Assembly: GCA_030280995.1 (NCBI GenBank)
Contig: JASXTE010000001.1
Coordinates: forward strand, 20,712,106 to 20,776,105
Direction: 5' to 3'
Origin: Hemileia vastatrix
Lineage: Eukaryota > Basidiomycota > Pucciniomycetes > Pucciniales > Zaghouaniaceae
Length of the DNA stretch: 64,000 bases
Part shown: in pieces, positions 43,961 to 55,561 of the stretch
How positions within the stretch are numbered: the first letter of the stretch is position 1
How the letters are laid out: every line of letters starts with the position of its first letter
Made by a program: the position numbers and the translations under genes
Notes under the pieces: generated by a model
Database searches by the model: none
Seen by the model: the letters and a program-made list of their open reading frames with translations, nothing else
What the model was told of the DNA's origin: nothing

Positions 43961-45046
43961 AAATTATAAATATCTTGAAAGCTATATGGCTACCTCATCT
44001 TATTTTGTTTTGTGTTTTTAAGCAAAGTATAAGTTTGTAAAAATTTCAAAATCTTTAATCTTGATTCTTTGTGTTTTCTGAAATTATTTCAGTTGGTATT
44101 CATATAAAAGGAGAGTTTAAAAGTTTTTGTATGAATATTAGCGAGTCTGAAACCTTGGAACCAAACTCACCACAGATTGAACACACATTGAGATATTGAC
44201 AAAGGAACCATAAAATCAGGGATGAACACCACTCAGCAGAAAAGTTTCATGTGGGTGTTCAATTAGAGTTCAGTCTGAGTTCAGGTTGGGAACTTGCTAG
44301 CAAGTTCATCCCCTATATTGTGTAGTACATGCTGCATCATAAAGATAGTCTACATGCTCATTTTTTGAGGAGCCTGTATTATTACTAAAGGTCATTATAT
44401 GGCTTTAATCAGAATATATCACAATTTTTTTTTAGTTTTATGTGTAAGTATGATGCACAATGATTCTTAAGAGTCTTATTTACTATTTATTAAGGTCTCA
44501 TGAATAAGTGCATTCTTATTTATTAGATTTTCATAAGAATTTCTTACATGCCATTTTTCTTAATTTGAAACTCATTCATCTATGTCTATAACTATCAAAT
44601 AAGATTTGTATGTGGACTTCACTTAATTTTTAATAAAAGCATATTTGGAATATCAAGTGACTAAAATTTTTTAAATATCAAAATATGAAATTATGATAAC
44701 CCCAAGAAAAAAAATTCTTTTTAAAAAGTTTTAAGTAGTACAATCCATTCCACCTTTGTTATCCTGTGTAAAATTGAAAATTTGATGATGTTGACTTGGT
44801 GAAAAAATTTATGTATGATAGCATTTCTTTACCCATGAGAAATGTCATATGTTTTATATTTAGTTTTCTTACTATATTTAGTGCATGTTTTAAGTTTTTA
44901 TTGCTTTTAAATATATCTTTTGAGATTTAGATTTATTTTTATAGGAATTATAAATTTTCATTTCATTGAATATGTAAAATTAGTTTTTTTTTGTATTATT
45001 TGATTTTTTTCTAAAATCCACATTTTTCCATTTATTTAAATAGAGC
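43961..45046. other. No gene seen
   Basis: AT-rich; no coding frame or repeat partner noticed. Confidence 0.4.
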
Positions 45047-45105
45047 TAATAAGGGGTCTCAAATATTACCAAATATACCACATTAATACACCACAAAAAA
45101 GGCAT

Positions 45106-46161
45106 TGTATGTAGACTCTTACAGTCACCTTTCTGTAAGCAGAATCTGAAGGAGTTGGATATTCAGAGAAAACCCTGTCCCTCTAAATGAATTTGTGAGT
45201 TTTTTAGATCAATAAGCTTAAAAGTCTACTTGATAATAATAAACAATGAAACCCTTTCTAATTAATGCTTGTTAGGATGATGGAGCGGTTCTTCTGTGCA
45301 AATCAACTGAAATGCAACAATAAAGTTACACCAGATAAAATATTTTAAAAGAAAGTAGTTTTAATGTTTTTAGATTTTAATAATTTCTGAGAACAGATAC
45401 TACAAATGAGTCCCTGGAGTTGAGAACTTTCTAATGATACGCTATATGTTAATGTTTAAGAGTTTTTGAGTAAAATATTTAAAGTGTTATGTGAAATTGT
45501 TATTTTATAAGGGTATTATAAATGATTAGTTATTTTGTTGACAAAAGAAAAATATGAATAATGGTTGTTATTATCTATCCTCCCTATTTTCCCCCAAATA
45601 ACTTCGAGTCTACAGCCTTATATGCATATTAACCAGTCATGTGCCCTTTTTCCCTCTGGAGTGCGGCCAGAGCTCATCCAGAGCTTGTCCGGATCTCTGG
45701 ACTCAATTTGAACCTTAAATCTATAATGAGAAATCTAGAAAATTACAAATGATAGAGCTACTTCTCCTTAACGTTCCTAACTTTTTTTTGTAGTCTGCGC
45801 AGCTCTATTTACCCTATAACCTTTCATCAAAGTTAAGTAATTTTTTGAAAAACGTAAATAATTTAAAAAATCTTTAAAAATCATTAAAAATATAATAAAA
45901 ATAGTGAAAATTCAGGGAAAATTCCCAAAGTTTCTGGAGCTTCTCCTCTTTCATTAGGTTTAATTTTTGCAGCCGTAAAAAATCTTATGACCCATGAAAT
46001 TAATAAATCTGACCAAACATTCATATCTTGACTTTTTCAACTTCATTTTTTGTTTATTAATAAAATATTTAAAATTAATCCGGCTTCTCCGATCACCGTC
46101 CTATTCCCAGAAAATATTCTAAATAGACTTTTAGAGCCGTACTATGATTTGGAATGCCACA
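45106..46161 (-). repeat. 3' LTR of 13 kb element
   Basis: 1,056 bp. On the minus strand it runs TGTGGCATTCC to CTACATACA. Two 11-bp units at 45668-45689 against six in the 5' LTR account for most of the length difference. Confidence 0.88.
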
Positions 46162-46171
46162 TCCTCTCTCC
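46162..46171 (-). promoter_or_regulatory. Polypurine tract
   Basis: Minus strand GGAGAGAGGA lies directly against the 3' LTR, showing that the internal region truly ends here. Confidence 0.75.
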
Positions 46172-46320
46172 AAGGAAGAATGTCCTCATTCTTTGAATTT
46201 TGCATGTTCAATCAATATATAATCCTACTTTTATCTTCTCCATATTCTTCTCTTCTTTATTTCTTCAACATCCCACTCCAACTAAATAATCTTATTTCTA
46301 CTTTTATAAGTACCATCATC

Positions 46321-46985
46321 AGTATGAAAGATCTTTCCATACCAAGCAACCTCTGCAAGAAATATGAAGTCACTTGCTTGATGTCCTTTCCAAATCCTCC
46401 TGGAAGAACTGCTTGTGATCTCTGTTGCTCCAAAAAGGTTAAATGCATCCGGCCAACTTCTAAACCATCTTTCAATCCTATTTCTGGCCCATCTACTGCT
46501 CCAGCTTCTAACTTATCTAATAAAATATTAGCAAAAGTACCTTTATTCTGGAAAAGGATCAAGGCTAAAACTAAACCACCATCTCCAACTTCATCTCTAA
46601 TCCCTCCTTCTCAAGATCCTTCACCCATACTTCCAGTTTCTTCTTTTTCTTTTTTCCAGACTTTATTTCCTGGGTCCCAAAGTAAGCCTTTTTTAATAAT
46701 TATTTTTTTATTCCATGCTAATCCCAATAATGGCTTTCTCATCCTTTAGCTATTAACATCACCAACTCTGATGATGTAGGTTGAGTCCAAATGGACTATA
46801 TAAATCATTATCCTAAATTTCATAGATATTTTTTTCTTGACTTTACTGATGATATAAAGAGAAATATTTTATCCTATTTCCAAGACACTCCCGCCAATAA
46901 TCATGAAGATTTAATGAAGAGAAGATTGTTGATGCAGAGTTTTGATGATGATGTAGAAAAATTTCAGCAAAATTATTTATTTTAA
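46321..46985 (+). pseudogene. Antisense Zn2Cys6-pattern gene, copy A
   Basis: Exon 1 from ATG 46321 (the earlier in-frame ATG at 46144 lies in the LTR). Cysteines follow the pattern S-x2-C-x6-C-x12-C-x2-C-x6-C: the first expected Cys is Ser (AGC, one base from TGC), with KKVKC at the end. A Ser/Pro/Lys-rich linker follows. A GTAAGC...CTTTAG intron (46682-46749) splits a codon after its first base. Exon 2 has one TGA (46782), then DYINHYPKFHRYF and ILSYFQDTPANNHEDLMKRR, aligning with copy B. Five of six cysteines and a matched intron support a real former gene. The minus reading 46257-46562 is a shadow. Confidence 0.6.
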
Positions 46986-47607
46986 TCTTATAGTTTAGTG
47001 CTTTAGTAAGAATGAATCCTGATCTTTTCTTCATATTAAATCGTTTTAAATCAATTTTTTCATAAATTTTCATTTTGAAATAAAATCTATTTTTCTCATG
47101 ATGCTTCCAACTACTGAGAGCATGGTTTGAATCCCTTCAGACTCCCCTATACCAGTCTCTACTCATATGCATTAAGAAAGTAGGCTCCACACCTACTGAG
47201 CTGAATACTTGATTCCATTCTCATCAAATGAGCAAAATACTCCTGATTCCATTCTCTTTGATTGAGCCAAATACTTGATCCAATTCTCGCCATAAGGTCC
47301 TCCAAGCTTCATACCATTTAGCCTATTCAAGGCACACTACTTTTCCAACTTCCATATCCACCTTCAAAAATTTTATCATCAAAAAATTCAAATAGACCAC
47401 CTTTTAATAATTCATCTTTTAAATAATAATAATCACCATATTTTCACTATGTTTAGCACCATAATTTCATCATCCATAACCTCCACAATATTAACCACTA
47501 CATTTTCCAAATCAAAAATATGCCCTTTTAAAATTTTGAGTACCATTTATAAATTAAATAATTTGTTGATTGTTAATTGAATAGCCTTCATAAAAAATTT
47601 TACATTA
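46986..47607. other. Spacer, no gene
   Basis: Mixed composition with TTGATTCCATTCTC/CTTGATCCAATTCTCG-type repeats near 47210-47290; no frame. Confidence 0.4.
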
Positions 47608-47882
47608 CCAGTTTAGATGTCTTGGTGGACAGTGATAAATTAAAATGAGTGCATAGAGTTGCATAGAATATTCCAGTTTAAGGTCATGGGGGACCCATCT
47701 TGTAAATCTCTTTTAAATTGTCCAAATAACGATTGAATTGCCAGTTTAATGTCATGGAGGACAAAGAATGAGTGATTTTCCAGTTTAGGGTCATAGTGGA
47801 TCAAAGAATGATAAAATTGCCAGTTTAAGGTCATGGTGGACCAAAGAATGATAAACTTGCCATTTTAAGGTCATGGTGGACC
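47608..47882 (-). repeat. Six covarying hairpins, minus strand
   Basis: Read on the minus strand: arm, 6-base loop, arm, then TTAAACTGG. Positions and arms: 47608-47631 TGTC/GACA; 47673-47695 GGTC/GACC; 47741-47763 TGTC/GACA; 47780-47802 GATC/GACC (one mismatch); 47820-47842 and 47860-47882 GGTC/GACC. Loops CACCAA, CCCCAT, CTCCAT, CACCAT. Same family as the 19029-20761 array but with different, still complementary arms. Minus readings at 47640-47834 and 47791-48102 are not genes. Confidence 0.85.
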
Positions 47883-48003
47883 AAACTTTTGATTGATTCC
47901 AACATCCTTTTCTATTCAGAGTCCATATCTTTCCACCAGTTCCTTTTCTCCCAATTTTTAGGCCATTATCCAGTGTTTCCATACAATTTTTAATCCTATC
48001 AAG

Positions 48004-49034
48004 ATGACTCCATCCAACTATGTTTCTTCTCCTGATCAAGCTTGAAATTACTGCTGTTTCACCCATCAAGAATGTGTTTATACCTTTAACCCTAAGAAAC
48101 ACACCTATAAAAGAGCTTGTTCTGCCTGCTTCATTAAGAAAAGAAAATGCTCCAGCTTGAAATATGGTTCCTTGCCAATTCCTGCTACCTCTTTTGCCTC
48201 CTTCTGTAGTCCCATTCCAAAACCATCAACACCTCCTATTCCTTCTACTTTCAACAATCCAACACCATTTAACCCCTCTGCCTATCTAAACTTCTCTCCT
48301 GAATAAAACACACCAGGTCCAGCTGCTCCTTCTCTTCAGTCTAGGCTTGCTTCTAATCCTCACAGGACTCCAATCGCTCCAAGAGCCATGAGAAAAACTC
48401 CTTCAATTAAACCATCCTTGGATCTTTCCTCTTCAACTTCTATCCAATCTCCTAGCCCCATAATAATAAACAAGCCCAAAAGATCTAGAACCAACAGCCT
48501 TCCTTCTTCTCCTATCTCCAAAAAATCCCCTAAAAGACCCAGATCCAATACCAAACCTCCTTCAAAAATTATCAACCCCTTCACATCTCTAAAAACACCA
48601 ATTCCTATGCCCAGTAAGCCTTTTAGACTTAATCTCAACAGTTTTGATAGCGGTTAGTATCCCTTTTATCTTGATTAGATCATAATTATAAAGTTGACTC
48701 TTGCTCCATAATTCCAGTGTCCAATGCTTCAACCATTCATTCATCAGCATATGAGCTTCCTTTACCTGATCATAGTTATCCCCAGGTCACTATTCATCTA
48801 GTTGTAAGTCACCTTTCACCTAATTTCAATAATATTTTAACTTATTTTCACCATTATCCTCCTTCTGATCAAACTGAGGTATGGTTCAGAGAGCAAATTT
48901 TGAGGGATCAACTAAAAATAGCCAACTGGCTTTGAATTTCACAATACCAACAAATTGATTCAGCTACCAGGATAATCAACGATTCAGCTCCAAATTCTTC
49001 TGATAGAGCTCCTTCCAAAAATAATTCTTCTTAA
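48004..49034 (+). pseudogene. Antisense Zn2Cys6-pattern gene, copy B
   Basis: ATG 48004. The first cysteine of the cluster is now TGA (48043-48045). The rest reads x2-C-x6-C-x14-C-x2-C-x6-C with KKRKC at the end. A long Ser/Pro/Lys linker with KPKRSR and KKSPKRPRS basic patches follows, with a TAA at 48304. A GTTAGT...TTCCAG intron (48653-48717) splits a codon after base one, as in copy A. Exon 2 aligns with copy A (ILTYFHHYPP...) and has a TGA at 48934 before the final TAA at 49032. Zinc-cluster spacing and nuclear-type basic patches suggest a DNA-binding protein; this is inference. The minus frame 48360-48638 is a shadow. Confidence 0.62.
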
Positions 49035-49340
49035 ATTTGATTTATTCCAGTTAACTAGCTGTCCTGAATGAAATATAAAGCAAAACATAAAAAAATATAC
49101 ACTAAAAACTACTCTAGTTATAATTTTAATTTATTATTATTATTATTTATTTATTTTTTTTTTTATTTTATAAATGATGAAAATAAAAAAAAGTTATAAA
49201 AGATTGTTATGAAATAAAAAAATTCTATAATTTAATTTAATTTTTTTTTCTTTTAAGTATAAAGTTTTAAAAGAATGATGATAAACGAATTTGAAATATA
49301 AAAATTTATGAAATGTAAAATGAAATTGAAAAGATGCCCC
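49035..49340. other. AT-rich spacer, no gene
   Basis: T- and A-rich low-complexity DNA. Confidence 0.5.
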
Positions 49341-49401
49341 CCAGCCAATTGATGAGCCGTACCCTTGAAATCATACCCACATCCAAGTGCAACTTGATGT
49401 G
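49341..49401 (-). repeat. Structured block: CACATC/GATGTG hairpin and GCTCATCAATT word
   Basis: CACATC (49378) pairs with GATGTG (49396), the same hairpin as 19944-19969. AATTGATGAGC at 49347-49357 is an exact complement of GCTCATCAATT at 49795-49805 in the next hairpin. Confidence 0.7.
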
Positions 49402-49680
49402 TTTACACAATTTTGAGAAATTGAAAATACAAAATTAATAAATGAAAGTTCAGAAAAATATAATTTTATGATAGTGATCACTGGGTGGGCTCCCTCCAAT
49501 TAGTAAAAATGATTAGAGATCACCAGTGAGCATCACCCTTAACAATTTTTTTTTTTAAAAATTAAAATGAAAGAAAAACATATTTCATTATATAAAAATC
49601 TAACATAAAAGAAATAACAAAAAACCAAAATAAAAAAGAATCTAGAATCCAGCAGTGGGAGCATTTTCTCTTCGTACGTT

Positions 49681-49703
49681 CCAGTTTATAGTCTTAGCAG
49701 ACT
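49681..49703 (-). repeat. Covarying hairpin unit (AGTC/GACT)
   Basis: Minus strand AGTC, loop TGCTAA, GACT, then ATAAACTGG. Same arms as most units of the Gag-only element, unlike its neighbours at 47.6-47.9 kb. Confidence 0.75.
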
Positions 49704-49769
49704 TCCTATAGATCAAAAACAAAGCCAGGATTCAACTAGAAACAGGGAAAAATTGGTAACAAACATTGT

Positions 49770-49810
49770 GGGGTAATTGTTTATAGAGCAGCCAGCTCAT
49801 CAATTACCCC
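49770..49810 (-). repeat. Long hairpin, perfect 10-bp stem
   Basis: GGGGTAATTG and CAATTACCCC pair perfectly. Compared with copies at 19522 and 20500 (GGGGTGACTG/CAGTTACCCC), two stem pairs changed on one or both sides while pairing was kept. Confidence 0.8.
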
Positions 49811-50019
49811 CAAACTTGCCAATATTTAATTCAGAAGGATCCCCTGTGAAAACTTCTACCAATAAAAAATTTATCATTCCAACATATATCTTCTCCATAA
49901 TTTTTTTTTGCTTTTAAGAGTTTTAAGAATTTTCAAACAAATGTCTTCATAAATTTTGTAAGATTTTGTTAACGGTTTCGTCTCCCATACCATAGTAAAA
50001 CAAAAGTAATATTTTTAAT

Positions 50020-50190
50020 AAGAAAGTAGTTTATCATCATTCTGGAGTTAACCTTCAAACAATTGTAGAAATAGTTTACCCTCATTTCAGAGTTAACCTT
50101 CAGACAATTGTAGAAATAGTTTACCCTCATTTTGGAGTTAACCTTCAGACAATTGTAGAAATAGTTTACCCTCATTTCAGAGTTAAATTT
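50020..50190 (-). repeat. Four 45-46-bp tandem units at pol 3' end
   Basis: AGTTTA words at 50027, 50073, 50118 and 50163. Each unit holds a weak hairpin (CTC/GAG) and a GGGTAAAC-like tail akin to the hairpin family. The minus reading (49969-50196) is a repetitive peptide and not a separate gene. Confidence 0.65.
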
Positions 50191-51855
50191 CAGCACTCCT
50201 GGTGCCCCTAGGATAGAACCGTTTAACTTGATCGTTCACTAACCTCTTCTTTAAAACTACTCCATACAATTCTTTCAAAACATATGAACTGCCAGACACC
50301 TGTTCTCTGACTTTATAAGGTCCATTCCACCTATCTTCAAAAATCTTCCCCCACTGGCTTTCCAAACTCCTATTATACACCAAAACCATATCTCCAGTCT
50401 TCAAAGATTTCCTGAGACTGTGTGCTAATCTTTCATCCCATTACCTTACTGACTGATTTCTGATTTTAATCATTCTAGAATATGCCTTATCTAAGTATTC
50501 TTCTTTCTTTTCTAGCTGCATCATTCTTGCACATAATAACTCTTCAGTAGTCTTGACCATGTCCCAATCAACTCCAAGATATGATTCAGCTTCCAAATCC
50601 AGCAGTAAAACTGCTTTCTGTCCAAAAACAAGTCCATAGGGTGAAAATCCAGTTGTCCTTTTGGCAGTAATTCAATCAGCAAATAAAACTAAAGGTAAAT
50701 AATGCCTCCACTTTTCAGCACCCGACCCACACATTTTGACTAAAGCATCCTTAATAACTTGATGCCCTCTTTCAACCATACCTTAAGCTTCAGGATAATA
50801 AGGGGTTTCTACTCTAACCTTTGACCCAACTTTTGATATAGCTTCTCTAAACTCTGTCCCAAACTCAGGACCTCCATCTACCGTTACCAATTTCATAACT
50901 CCATATTGATACACCCAATTTTTCAAAATAAATTCTGCCACATTTTTGGAAGTCAAATTAGTAAGAGGCGCTGCCTCTACCCAACTAGATAAATAATCTC
51001 TGGCTACAATTAAATATTTATATCTCCCCTCTTTTATATGAACAGCATCCAAACTAACCCTACCAAAAAGAGTGTTTTCACCAGTTGCATGTCCAGGTTC
51101 TTTTGGCCTTAGATAACTCCTTCTTTGACATTCTTCACATGACTGAACCCATTTCTTAACAGCCATCTTCATACCAGGCCACCAAAATCTATCAGTAATT
51201 TGTCTATATGTCTCGCCCATTGCCCTATGACTGAGATCTTCATGCAGTGCTTTCATAACCAACTCTTGCCCTTTCTTTTGAGAAACTACTACTTGAGGAT
51301 TTGGATACCTCCTTTTCATTAATCCTTGTCCAGATATATAAAATGCTGGGGTCTTTCTTTTGATAGCCATCCAGTCATCATCATCACATTCCACTGGCCT
51401 TTCCAGAGTCAACAAATATTTTAACAAAACATAATAAAACCCAGTCTGTCCCCAGACTTCATCTTTAAAATACAATAAAATAACATCCAAGGGCACTTCC
51501 CTATCACCTATATCACCTGCACTTGCATGAGCCATAAGCTTCTTTGATTGAGTTTGATTGATAAACGAATAAAAATTTTCATCTTTAAATTTTGAAACTT
51601 CAAAATTCTTTTGTACTGAATTTTTATCAACCTCTTTACCACCCTTTTTAGTATCTCCTTCTTCATCAACATCTTCCAAACTCTGCTTTACCAAATTTTC
51701 TAAACTTCCAACATATACACCATTAAACAATCTATTACCATCCCATACTACCACATCATTCTTGTTCACATATACACTTTCATCTTCTTCCACCTCTTTT
51801 TTAACAAATTTATTCACACCAATTTCTTCAATTTTATCAACATAAAAATAATTTT

Positions 51856-51935
51856 CCAGTTTATCCTCTTGGTGGAGGTCTTCATCACAATCATCTATAC
51901 ACAATAGTCCTTCCAGTTTAACCTCATGGGGGAGG
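51856..51935 (-). repeat. Two hairpin units inside pol
   Basis: 51856-51878 (CCTC, loop CACCAA, GAGG, ATAAACTGG) and 51913-51935 (CCTC, loop CCCCAT, GAGG, TTAAACTGG). Both lie in the reading frame between RNase H and integrase. Confidence 0.8.
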
Positions 51936-53913
51936 TATGGAAAGTCTTCAGCTCCTTTAGTGCTGGCTTTGGTCATAGGTATATCTTCATTGAAATTCTC
52001 TGAGTATCAATCATCTTCAGTGGGTGGTCTTCTTGACAAACCATCTGGAATAGTAAAAGTTTTGCCAGGCTTATGAATTAAGTCAAAAGAAAAATGTTGA
52101 ATGAATGCTACCCATCTAGTCATAGGTGCATTTGGTAAACTTAGGGAATTAATCATTTGAATTAAAGATTTTTCATCCACTTGCAATTTGAAGTTTTGGC
52201 CCCACAAAACATTTTGAAGTTTCTTTAAAATTTTTGCCACTCCACACAGTTCCAATTTCAGCTGAGAATATCTTGATTTGACTTTGGTGAATACCACAGA
52301 TTCATACCTAACTGGCCTAATGTAACCAGCTTTATCCATCTGAGACAAAACTGCCCCATCAGCAACCTGACTTGAGTCAACTGCTAAATAAATCCTACCA
52401 GAATCTTTTCCATAATATAACTTGTGCAGGACTAAATCCTTCCCAACAACCTTCTTCAATCTCTCAAACTCCCTTTCAAAACTTTCATCCCACTCCCAGT
52501 CTGCATCCTTTCTTGTCAACCTTCTCAATGGAGCTGCCAATGAAGAAAAGTCCTTGATAAATATTTGAACATAAACACATACACCTAAAAATCCCCTAAC
52601 TCTGGCCGTATTCTTGGGTCTTGGCCAGGACTGAATTTTATTCACTTTCTTTTTGGAAATAATCCTACCCTTTCTACACACCACATGACCTAAAATCTCT
52701 AAAGCTGGCACACAAAATGAAAATTTTGAACCCAAAATAGTTAAACCAGATTCTTCAATTATAAACAAGATCCTCTCTAAAGTGATTGCATACTCCCAGA
52801 TGAATTTTTGTATCCCTGGGTTCTCCTCCATCACTTCATTATTGTAATCTGTTGAAGGTCCTTTAATTCCTCCATTGTCAATAAAGATTCCAGCATATTG
52901 AGGAATTTCATCTTGAAGAATCCAAGCCATCTGAGCTTGATAAAAGGCAACTGAATTTGTTGCTCCTTGAGGTAATCTTATCAATTGAAATTGTCCTAGT
53001 GGTGTATCAAAAGTAGTGAGAGGCTTAGAGTCTGGATGCAACTCTCTCTCATCATATCCCCCCATAATATCTCCTAAACCATAACACACTCTCCCAGCAA
53101 ACGCTTCCACAAACTCCTCAGCACTAGGTGGTATACCAGCATCCTTTATTGTAACCCTATTAAATTCCCTGAAATCATGAACTACTATAAGTTTGCCATT
53201 TGGTTTCTTGATACAAAATACCGGACTAGAATAACTTGATGATGATTTCTCATACAGTCCAGTGCAAATCTGTTCTCTGACAACTTTGATATAAGCTTCT
53301 TTTAATGAAGCTTGAATTGGGATTGGTTTTTGCTGCCACGCTTCATGACATACTACAGGAATCTTGTAAGGCTCCCCATAGGAATGCTTCAACACACCCC
53401 TCTCCTCTTCTACAAAAGAAATGGCCTTCTCTCACTTGACCATCACATCCAACAAAAACTTCTTCTCTTCTCCAGACAACCAACCATCAGGTCCAAAATT
53501 AACAAAACCTAATCTATCAAAAGTGATTCTTGATGTTTCAGAAAATTCAGGCAGATTCTTCACCAAGGGACATTCATAAGGATCTCTTGATAGCCTTGGT
53601 CTTTTCAAAGGTGGATTTAATTCAGCGGGTAGTGGTTCATTAATCGGTCAGATTGTATTTGCTACCTTCTTATATTTTACTGCCTCCACATCTACATAAA
53701 CTTGAGGTAAAATATTTATTTTTGTATCTCCATTAAAATTTTCATCAAAGGAATTCACTTCATTGTCAGAATCAGAATCAATATAAGTAGAAAAATATTT
53801 TATTTCATTTTTAAATTTAACTCTTTTCTCTTTTCCCTTGTCTAGCTTATCAACAATTTTTCTAACACTTTCAATTCCCTTATCCATCATAAAATCACCA
53901 GTAAAAAAAGTTG

Positions 53914-54041
53914 GCAGTTTATCCTCTTTCTGGAGGACCAGAATCAAATTATCACAAGAATTATTTTTTTGTTTTTTAATTATACTAAGATTTTTTATAG
54001 AATTTTGATGAAATAATTGCAGTTTACCCTCTTTCTGGAGG
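53914..54041 (-). repeat. Two hairpin units inside pol linker
   Basis: 53914-53936 and 54020-54041, each CCTC, loop CAGAAA, GAGG, then ATAAACTG or GTAAACTG. They encode near-identical LQKE(D/G)KL peptides. Confidence 0.8.
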
Positions 54042-54332
54042 TCAGAAAATAAACTATTCCAATTTTTATTCAACATAATATTTCCCATCTTCCCTCTTGA
54101 TCCATGCTTGAATGTGATCAAAAATCTTGACAGAGAAGTGAGACAAACCAAAAATTTGAAAACATAATAACAATTTAACATATTATTAACAGAAAATAAT
54201 TGAGAATCCACTTTAATTATCTCCAATTGAGCTGACCTATTGCAATCCAGGATCTCATCCTGGGGAGAGATTGCAACATTATAGTGATCAGCCCCCACCA
54301 CCCCAAAAAATGAGGGTTTCCAAAATTCCCCT

Positions 54333-55514
54333 CTAGACATATTTCACCAGAAGCCGTCCTTTAATACGCCGCTTCTTGGTGCAAACACAACATTGACACA
54401 TAGTAGTCACCCCAGGCCTAGTTTCCCAACCTTCATCTCCTGGGGCTGCTAGACGCATATGAAGCCTTCTCATATTGTCCCCTGTAATCTCCAAACTAAT
54501 GCCCATACCAGCTTGATAACCAATCCAGGCCTCAAATTCCATTAAAAAAGTACCACCAAGAACAGTTTTAACCACCCCTCTGGCCACATAGAAATGAACC
54601 TTTCCAACCAATCCACCAACACACAACTTAACATGCTCTGCTGTACCCATCAGCTCAGTAGCATGCCCTCCAATATCTCTAAGATTATCACCAGTGCCAG
54701 ATTTAATAGGCAGACAAATACTGGTAGCCTTCTCAGAAGAAATAAGATAAATTTGAGACTCAGAATCTACCAGGGCCTTAACCTCTCTACCATTGAGATT
54801 AACCATCAAATAACCTAAAGGTGCAGAAAAATGAGTTTCCACCTACTCACCAAACTTGTCCACATTTTCACATATATATTCCACCTCTCCTGTGGAAACT
54901 CTTCTCCTTGTCAGATGCTTCTTCTGCTTTTCTGCAAGGGCTGGAAAAATTGTAAATAATTTGCCTAAGGATAAAGGAATTTGAATTTGATTCAATCTTC
55001 CTAAAATGGTTTCCATTGTATTCTCTTGTCCAGAAACAATGGGCCTCTCATATTGAGCCCAAGATTTTATTACCTTGGCCCTGGGAACCTCTTGGGGACC
55101 CACATTTCCATATTCAACCGCCATAATAACATCTTCACTAATAATAACCCTAGCTCCATCACCGGCTACTTTCACTAATCCAGATCCATCACTGGTCCTC
55201 CTTACCCCTTCCATAGGAGTAGCACCACTAAAACTTGGTCTTGGGAGAGATGCCAAAGGTACATCCTCCTCAGAATCTGAATCTTTATCCACAGGCATAG
55301 GCTCATCATTTAAATCCAACTTTCCAAAACTAGGAGGCCCCATATCAGCCATCCCCTTCTGCATATTATAAATTTTGTCCTTAGAGTAAGGTTTCTTTTC
55401 CAACTTTTTAATTTCTGCCTTGCCTGGTTTAGCCTTTAGTTGGCTCTGTATACTACTCTTAGCTTCAGTAGCAGCTGCTCTTCTAGCAGAATCAACATCG
55501 TATTCACCTGCCAT
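54333..55514 (-). pseudogene. Protease region of 13 kb element
   Basis: Minus frame from ATG 55514, with one in-frame TAG at about 54840. The first part is acidic and Ser/Pro-rich. The second has VNLNGREVKALVDS and then Glu (codon 54759-54761) where retropepsins need Gly in D-S/T-G, followed by ISS. It ends with several CxxC-type cysteines near 54370-54410. It is out of frame with both Gag and the downstream pol, so frameshifts or programmed shifts separate them. Plus-strand frames here (54594-54818, 55075-55371) are shadows. Confidence 0.7.
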
Positions 55515-55561
55515 ACAACTTTCCTCTGCCCTAACTACAGAGGAAACTCCAAACCACCAAA

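Larger units (their letters stand above)
50183..54340 (-). pseudogene. pol: Pol: RT, RNase H, integrase of 13 kb element
   Basis: One minus frame from 54340 to 50183 with about seven stops and no frameshift noticed. 54340-53648 is a linker region. RT (53395 to about 52600) keeps LGDIMGGYD, but the catalytic pair reads FIDN (Asn codon at 52874-52876) where DD is expected. RNase H (about 52440-52100) has VDSSQ. Integrase has HEDLSH..., CEECQRRS, first Asp in SLDAVHI, second in VDGGPEF and Glu in GMVERGHQ after a stop (about 50780). The C-terminus has the GPY-type RWNGPYKV (about 50320). Two hairpin units sit inside the linker and two more near 51.9 kb, read as LQKEDKL and EVKLEG peptides. Confidence 0.85.

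Noticed and set aside
46144..46320. Upstream start for Zn2Cys6-pattern copy A
   Set aside because: The ATG at 46144 lies within the LTR and the first 59 residues are hydrophobic filler; the start at 46321 fits the related copies better.
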